Shown: positions 4,596 to 7,278 of the stretch, in pieces
How positions within the stretch are numbered: the stretch's first letter is position 1
Layout of the letters: every line of letters begins with the position of its first letter
From: Verrucomicrobiota bacterium
GTDB lineage: Bacteria; Verrucomicrobiota; Verrucomicrobiia; Limisphaerales; UBA1100
DNA length: 7,278 bases
NCBI GenBank assembly: GCA_028872645.1
Contig: JAPKDK010000148.1
Location: 1 to 7,278, forward strand
Direction: 5' to 3'
Made by a program: the position numbers and the translations under genes
Notes under the pieces: generated by a model
Databases searched by the model: none
The model's input: only the letters and a program-made list of their open reading frames with translations
Told to the model about the DNA's origin: nothing

Positions 4596-6106
4596 GGTGC
4601 CGCACGAAGTGGCCAGTAAGTTGATTTCACCCGGGCCACGGCCAGGTGTTCTTCGAACCGCTTCACTACATTCGGAGACTGCGCAGCCACGTTACGCGTT
4701 TCGCCTTTGTCGGTTTTTAAATTGTACAGCTCCAGCGGCTTGCCCGGCGCGGTACGCACGGCTTTCCAGTCGCCTTGGCGCACGGCTTGTTGCGAACCGT
4801 TTTCGTGCACTTCCCAATACAGGAATTCGTGCTGCTGTTTTTGCGGCAAGCCAATCAGCGTGGGCATCAGAGAAATGCCATCGGTCTCGCGCGGCGCGGG
4901 CAGTTTGGCCACATGCAGCATGGTGGGCAGCATATCCCAAAACGCAAACGGCTGATCCGTCACGGTGCCGGCTTTCACTTTGCCTTTCCATTTAACAATC
5001 ATCGGCACCCGAATGCCGCCTTCGTATAGGCTCCGTTTAATGCCCCGGAATGGCCCGGTGCCCCGGAAGAATTTCGGGTCGTTGCCGCCTTCCATGTGCG
5101 GACCGTTGTCGCTGGTGAAAAACACGACTGTGTCCTCCTCGATATTGTACTCGCGCAGCTTGGCGAGGATTTGGCCGATGGCCTGATCCATGCGGGTGAT
5201 CATCGCCGCCTTGTTGCGTTCCGGCCGCGGCCAGCGTTCACCGGCGTAGGGGAATGCGTTGTTGGGCACTTCCATTCCGTTGCGCGTCTTTTGCGCCAGC
5301 GCATTATTCGCGTGCGGCGCGGTGTAGGAGACGTACAGGAAAAACGGTTTGTATTTGCTCTCCGGAGCGGGCTTGTAAATGCGGATCGCGTTCAGGGCCA
5401 TCTTGGTAATGATGTCGGTGCTATATTGAATGCGCCGTCCGCCGGCGTTGGCGTGGATGGGCACGTCGCCGTTAAATTGGTTGATGCCGCCAGTGCCCGG
5501 TGCGTATCGCCACAGGAAGAGGGGATAATAATTATTGGCATGCAGTTGGTTGGCAAATCCGGCCCAATGCCGGAAGCCCTTGCGGAAAGGTTCGCCGGTG
5601 GTGCCTTTTTCGCCGAGATTCCATTTGCCGAGCGCGATGGTCTCGTAGTTGGCGGCCATCAGGATTTGCGGGATGGTGATGTCGATGGCGCGCAGGGGCA
5701 CGCGGCGGTTGCCGCGGATGTACGCGTGGCCGGTGTGTTTGCCGGTAAAGAGCGATCCGCGCGAGGCGTCGCCAATGGAGCTGCCCGCGTAGGCTTGGGT
5801 GAAGCGCATGCCTTCCGCCGCCATGCGATCGAGGTACGGCGTCTTAATCACCGGCTGACCGTAGCTACCCAGTTCCCCCCAGCCGAGGTCATCGGCCATG
5901 ATAAGAATAATATTCGGCGAGCTTGGCCCTTTGCGCTTTTGCGACTGCACGCCCAGCGGTATCTTCGGCGCATTCGGTTGTGCGGTTCCCAAGCCCGGCC
6001 GTTTTATGGGGATGCGCAGGGGTTGAGGTGTGGGTTGGGCCCAAGCGGGCCCGGTTACGGCAAATAAGCAAGCGAACGCAATGCCTTTGCGAATCATTTT
6101 TTCCAT
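4574..6106 (-). CDS. Exported sulfatase-family protein with degenerate formylglycine motif (possible pseudo-sulfatase)
   Basis: A 510-residue member of the sulfatase branch of the alkaline phosphatase superfamily, normally sulfate-ester hydrolases. A signal peptide ends near Ala-Trp-Ala at 21-23, followed by a Pro-rich linker to about residue 60. The domain starts with Asn-Ile-Ile-Leu-Ile-Met-Ala-Asp-Asp-Leu-Gly (65-75; metal ligands Asp72, Asp73). The second metal pair is Asp333-Asn334, and His265 and Lys357 fit the usual catalytic His and Lys. At the nucleophile motif, usually Cys/Ser-x-Pro-x-Arg followed by Thr-Gly, this protein has Gly112-Asp-Ala-Ser-Arg116, with Thr121-Gly122 retained: no formylglycine precursor and no proline. 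The Gly-Lys-Trp-His segment reads Gly-Lys-Trp-Asn (160-163). The frame is intact and full length, so this is not simple gene decay. The start at 6106 fits a consensus Shine-Dalgarno 12 bases upstream. Family membership is sure; sulfatase activity is doubtful. It may be a ligand-binding pseudoenzyme or use another nucleophile. Confidence 0.93.
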   Translation of the reverse strand: MEKMIRKGIAFACLFAVTGPAWAQPTPQPLRIPIKRPGLGTAQPNAPKIPLGVQSQKRKGPSSPNIILIMADDLGWGELGSYGQPVIKTPYLDRMAAEGMRFTQAYAGSSIGDASRGSLFTGKHTGHAYIRGNRRVPLRAIDITIPQILMAANYETIALGKWNLGEKGTTGEPFRKGFRHWAGFANQLHANNYYPLFLWRYAPGTGGINQFNGDVPIHANAGGRRIQYSTDIITKMALNAIRIYKPAPESKYKPFFLYVSYTAPHANNALAQKTRNGMEVPNNAFPYAGERWPRPERNKAAMITRMDQAIGQILAKLREYNIEEDTVVFFTSDNGPHMEGGNDPKFFRGTGPFRGIKRSLYEGGIRVPMIVKWKGKVKAGTVTDQPFAFWDMLPTMLHVAKLPAPRETDGISLMPTLIGLPQKQQHEFLYWEVHENGSQQAVRQGDWKAVRTAPGKPLELYNLKTDKGETRNVAAQSPNVVKRFEEHLAVARVKSTYWPLRAAPKKSAQR

Positions 6107-6117
6107 AAGATGTTTTA

Positions 6118-6125
6118 ACCTCCTT
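6118..6125 (-). promoter_or_regulatory. Consensus Shine-Dalgarno of the sulfatase-family gene
   Basis: Read on the minus strand this is AAGGAGGT, a full match to the 16S rRNA 3' end, with 12 bases between GGAGG and the ATG at 6106. It decides the start over a second ATG three codons later, which would be 21 bases away. It is far stronger than the ribosome sites of the other genes here, most of which show little or none, suggesting high translation of this gene. Confidence 0.8.
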
Positions 6126-6127
6126 AA

Positions 6128-6145
6128 GTTGCTGGAATCAGCAAC
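6128..6145 (-). promoter_or_regulatory. 5'-UTR stem-loop next to the sulfatase-gene ribosome site
   Basis: GTTGCTG at 6128-6134 and CAGCAAC at 6139-6145 form a perfect 7-bp stem with a 4-base loop. In the minus-strand transcript it ends 2 bases before the AAGGAGGT. No T-run follows, so it is not a terminator. If the candidate promoter is right, the stem would sit almost exactly at the mRNA 5' end, where such structures can protect against decay or affect ribosome access. Confidence 0.5.
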
Positions 6146-6152
6146 CGGAATT

Positions 6153-6180
6153 AGTATGGGTATTTCAGACTGTTTGTGAA
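6153..6180 (-). promoter_or_regulatory. Candidate sigma-70-type promoter for the sulfatase-family gene
   Basis: On the minus strand, TTCACA (6180-6175; 5 of 6 to TTGACA) is separated by 16 bases from CATACT (6158-6153; 4 of 6 to TATAAT). Transcription would begin near 6146, about 40 bases before the start codon. The -35 box lies within the right arm of the 24-bp palindrome. The match is moderate and rests on consensus only; the housekeeping promoter consensus of this organism is unknown. Confidence 0.35.
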
Positions 6181-6197
6181 TAAATATTTATTCACAA
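6174..6197. repeat. 24-bp perfect palindrome, candidate operator
   Basis: TTGTGAATAAAT followed by ATTTATTCACAA is an uninterrupted perfect palindrome, flanked by non-pairing bases. It lies 10 bases past the larA-like stop and upstream of the sulfatase-family gene, overlapping its candidate -35 box. Its end half-sites (TGTGA/TCACA) resemble CRP/FNR-family half-sites, but the 12-base separation is not the usual 6. It could bind a dimeric repressor. As an RNA hairpin it would be AT-rich and lacks a following T-run, so it is a poor terminator for the larA-like gene. Confidence 0.6.
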
Positions 6198-6207
6198 TTG
6201 CCGTCGC

Positions 6208-7278
6208 TTACTCAGTCAAATACGGAATCGTCAACGGCCCCTGCGGCAGCACGGCCACGCGGGATTCCGGCCCATGCCGTTCCAGCTCGGCGGCGACCAT
6301 CGCGCTGATGTCTTCGCAGGGCGTGAGATGCGCGGCGCGTAAAGTTTCAGGATCGAGCGAACTGTACACGCGCACATCGGCGCGTTGCTGGATGAGTGCT
6401 TGAATCTGCGCCTGCCATTGTTCGGGTTTTTTAAATCCCGGCGTGGCGAGGAGGCTCAGCACTTCTTCCGGGCTGCGGGCGGTGCGCAGCAGTTGATCCA
6501 TTGGGCTGTGCTCGGGCACGCCTTCGCGGCATTCGCAGGCGAGGATTAGCGTGCCGCCTTTTTTTACAATGCGCGCCCCGGCGCTCATCCCTTTCACGCC
6601 TTGGTATAGATTGAGGTCCAATGGATAACCGCTGTTGGTCGTCACCACCACGTCGAAGAGTTTTTCCACTGGCTGCATCGCGGTGCGTTTCACAAATTCG
6701 CAGCCTGTTTTGTGCGCTTCAATCAGATTGCCGGCAAACACATTGGTGATTTGGCGCTGCTCGTTCAGCGTGACATTCAGCAAGAAACTCGGCCCGGCGC
6801 GCTGGGCGATGGCGAGCATTTCCTCCCAAATCGGGTTGCCGTACGTGACGCCAAACGTGCTCTTGGGATTGCCGATGTGGCTAGCATCATGATTGCTCAT
6901 CACTGTCTCCAACGCCGCTACGCCCGGCATAATGCCCTTGGGACCGCCGCTGTAGCCCGCGAAAAAATGCGGCTCGATGAAGCCGGTGACGATGCGCAGA
7001 TTCGCCTCCACCGCGTGGCGATGAATGAGCGCGGGCGTGCCATCGTGGGTGGTACCCAGCTCCACGTGCGCATCGCGGTTGTTGGGCTCGGCGTTGACTA
7101 CGCGGTAATTATTGACGACTTCGCGCGTGAGCATTTGCTCCATTTCCGCGCGCGAATTGGGTCGGTGCGTGCCGAGTTGGTTGAGTAACAAAATATTTTT
7201 GCGCGGCACGTGGGCCAAGTGCTCGAGCAACCACGGGATGATGCGATCGTTGGGCGTGGCGCGGGTGAGGTCAGTAAA
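6208..7278 (-). CDS. LarA-type nickel-pincer lactate racemase / 2-hydroxyacid epimerase (N-terminus outside window)
   Basis: The frame runs off the window edge. The first visible residues (Phe-Thr-Asp-Leu-Thr-Arg-Ala-Thr-Pro-Asn) are already family sequence, so the TTG at 7230 is not the start. LarA enzymes interconvert 2-hydroxyacid stereoisomers using a nickel-pincer nucleotide bound covalently to a lysine. Counting from the window edge, His38 (Gly-Thr-His-Arg-Pro), His104 (Ile-Glu-Pro-His), Lys114 (Gly-Gly-Pro-Lys) and His130 (Ser-Asn-His) are spaced 66, 10 and 16 apart, as I recall for His108, His174, Lys184 and His200 of Lactobacillus plantarum LarA. Asp3, Arg6 and a Tyr225-Gln226...Lys229 cluster also match known active-site positions. 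About 356 residues are visible of an expected 420 or so. No larB, larC or larE cofactor gene is in the window. Many homologs act on hydroxyacids other than lactate, so the substrate is open. Confidence 0.9.
   Translation of the reverse strand, partial: FTDLTRATPNDRIIPWLLEHLAHVPRKNILLLNQLGTHRPNSRAEMEQMLTREVVNNYRVVNAEPNNRDAHVELGTTHDGTPALIHRHAVEANLRIVTGFIEPHFFAGYSGGPKGIMPGVAALETVMSNHDASHIGNPKSTFGVTYGNPIWEEMLAIAQRAGPSFLLNVTLNEQRQITNVFAGNLIEAHKTGCEFVKRTAMQPVEKLFDVVVTTNSGYPLDLNLYQGVKGMSAGARIVKKGGTLILACECREGVPEHSPMDQLLRTARSPEEVLSLLATPGFKKPEQWQAQIQALIQQRADVRVYSSLDPETLRAAHLTPCEDISAMVAAELERHGPESRVAVLPQGPLTIPYLTE

Noticed and set aside
5096..6067. A 323-codon open frame on the plus strand opposite the sulfatase-family gene.
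   Set aside because: It is antisense to a clearly homologous coding gene, its translation shows no recognisable domain, and long opposite frames are common in GC-rich coding DNA.
6175..6196. CRP binding site suggested by TGTGA and TCACA.
   Set aside because: The half-sites are 12 bases apart instead of 6, so a standard CRP dimer would not fit; kept only as an unassigned palindrome.
1..7278. Mobile element, CRISPR array, defence system or phage island.
   Set aside because: No transposase, integrase, direct-repeat array, terminal inverted repeats or toxin-antitoxin-like genes were seen; every large frame is accounted for by metabolic, RNA-related or sulfatase genes.

Overview
The window is about 7.3 kb of moderately GC-rich, gene-dense bacterial chromosome. 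A lipoprotein formylglycine-generating enzyme, a convergent exported sulfatase-family gene, a LarA-type racemase and an MCE/MlaD protein suggest a Gram-negative member of the Planctomycetes-Verrucomicrobia group, most likely a verrucomicrobial lineage. That assignment comes from gene content and general protein character only; there is no rRNA marker here. I see no mobile element, CRISPR array, tRNA or rRNA.

Layout. (1) Bases 1-2134, plus strand: the 3' end of an MCE/MlaD-type lipid-transport protein, a 74-residue DUF2007-like protein and a GlcD-family FAD-dependent 2-hydroxyacid dehydrogenase, packed with a 3-base gap and an 11-base overlap, so probably one operon. (2) Bases 2131-3115, minus strand: rsmI (16S rRNA 2'-O-methyltransferase) followed by a single-RRM RNA-binding protein, whose stop codon interlocks with that of the GlcD gene. 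(3) Bases 3200-4517, plus strand: a small one-helix membrane protein and, four bases later, a lipoprotein formylglycine-generating enzyme (FGE) with both copper-binding cysteines. (4) Bases 4574-6106, minus strand: an exported sulfatase-family protein convergent with the FGE gene. The two ends are separated by a pair of opposite-facing intrinsic terminators that each reach into the neighbouring gene. (5) Bases 6107-6207: a compact control region for the sulfatase gene, holding a 24-bp perfect palindrome, a candidate promoter whose -35 box lies in the palindrome, a stem-loop at the predicted 5' end of the mRNA, and a consensus Shine-Dalgarno. (6) Bases 6208-7278, minus strand: a LarA-type nickel-pincer 2-hydroxyacid racemase/epimerase whose start lies outside the window.

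The most notable point is the FGE/sulfatase pair. The FGE looks fully competent. The sulfatase keeps its metal ligands, its motif arginine and its catalytic lysines, but the cysteine that FGE should oxidise is glycine, the motif proline is alanine, and the active-site histidine of the GKWH segment is asparagine. It is therefore probably not a substrate of the FGE and is either a pseudo-sulfatase or an enzyme with different chemistry. The GlcD and LarA proteins both act on 2-hydroxyacids, but they lie 4 kb apart on opposite strands, so a functional link is only a possibility.
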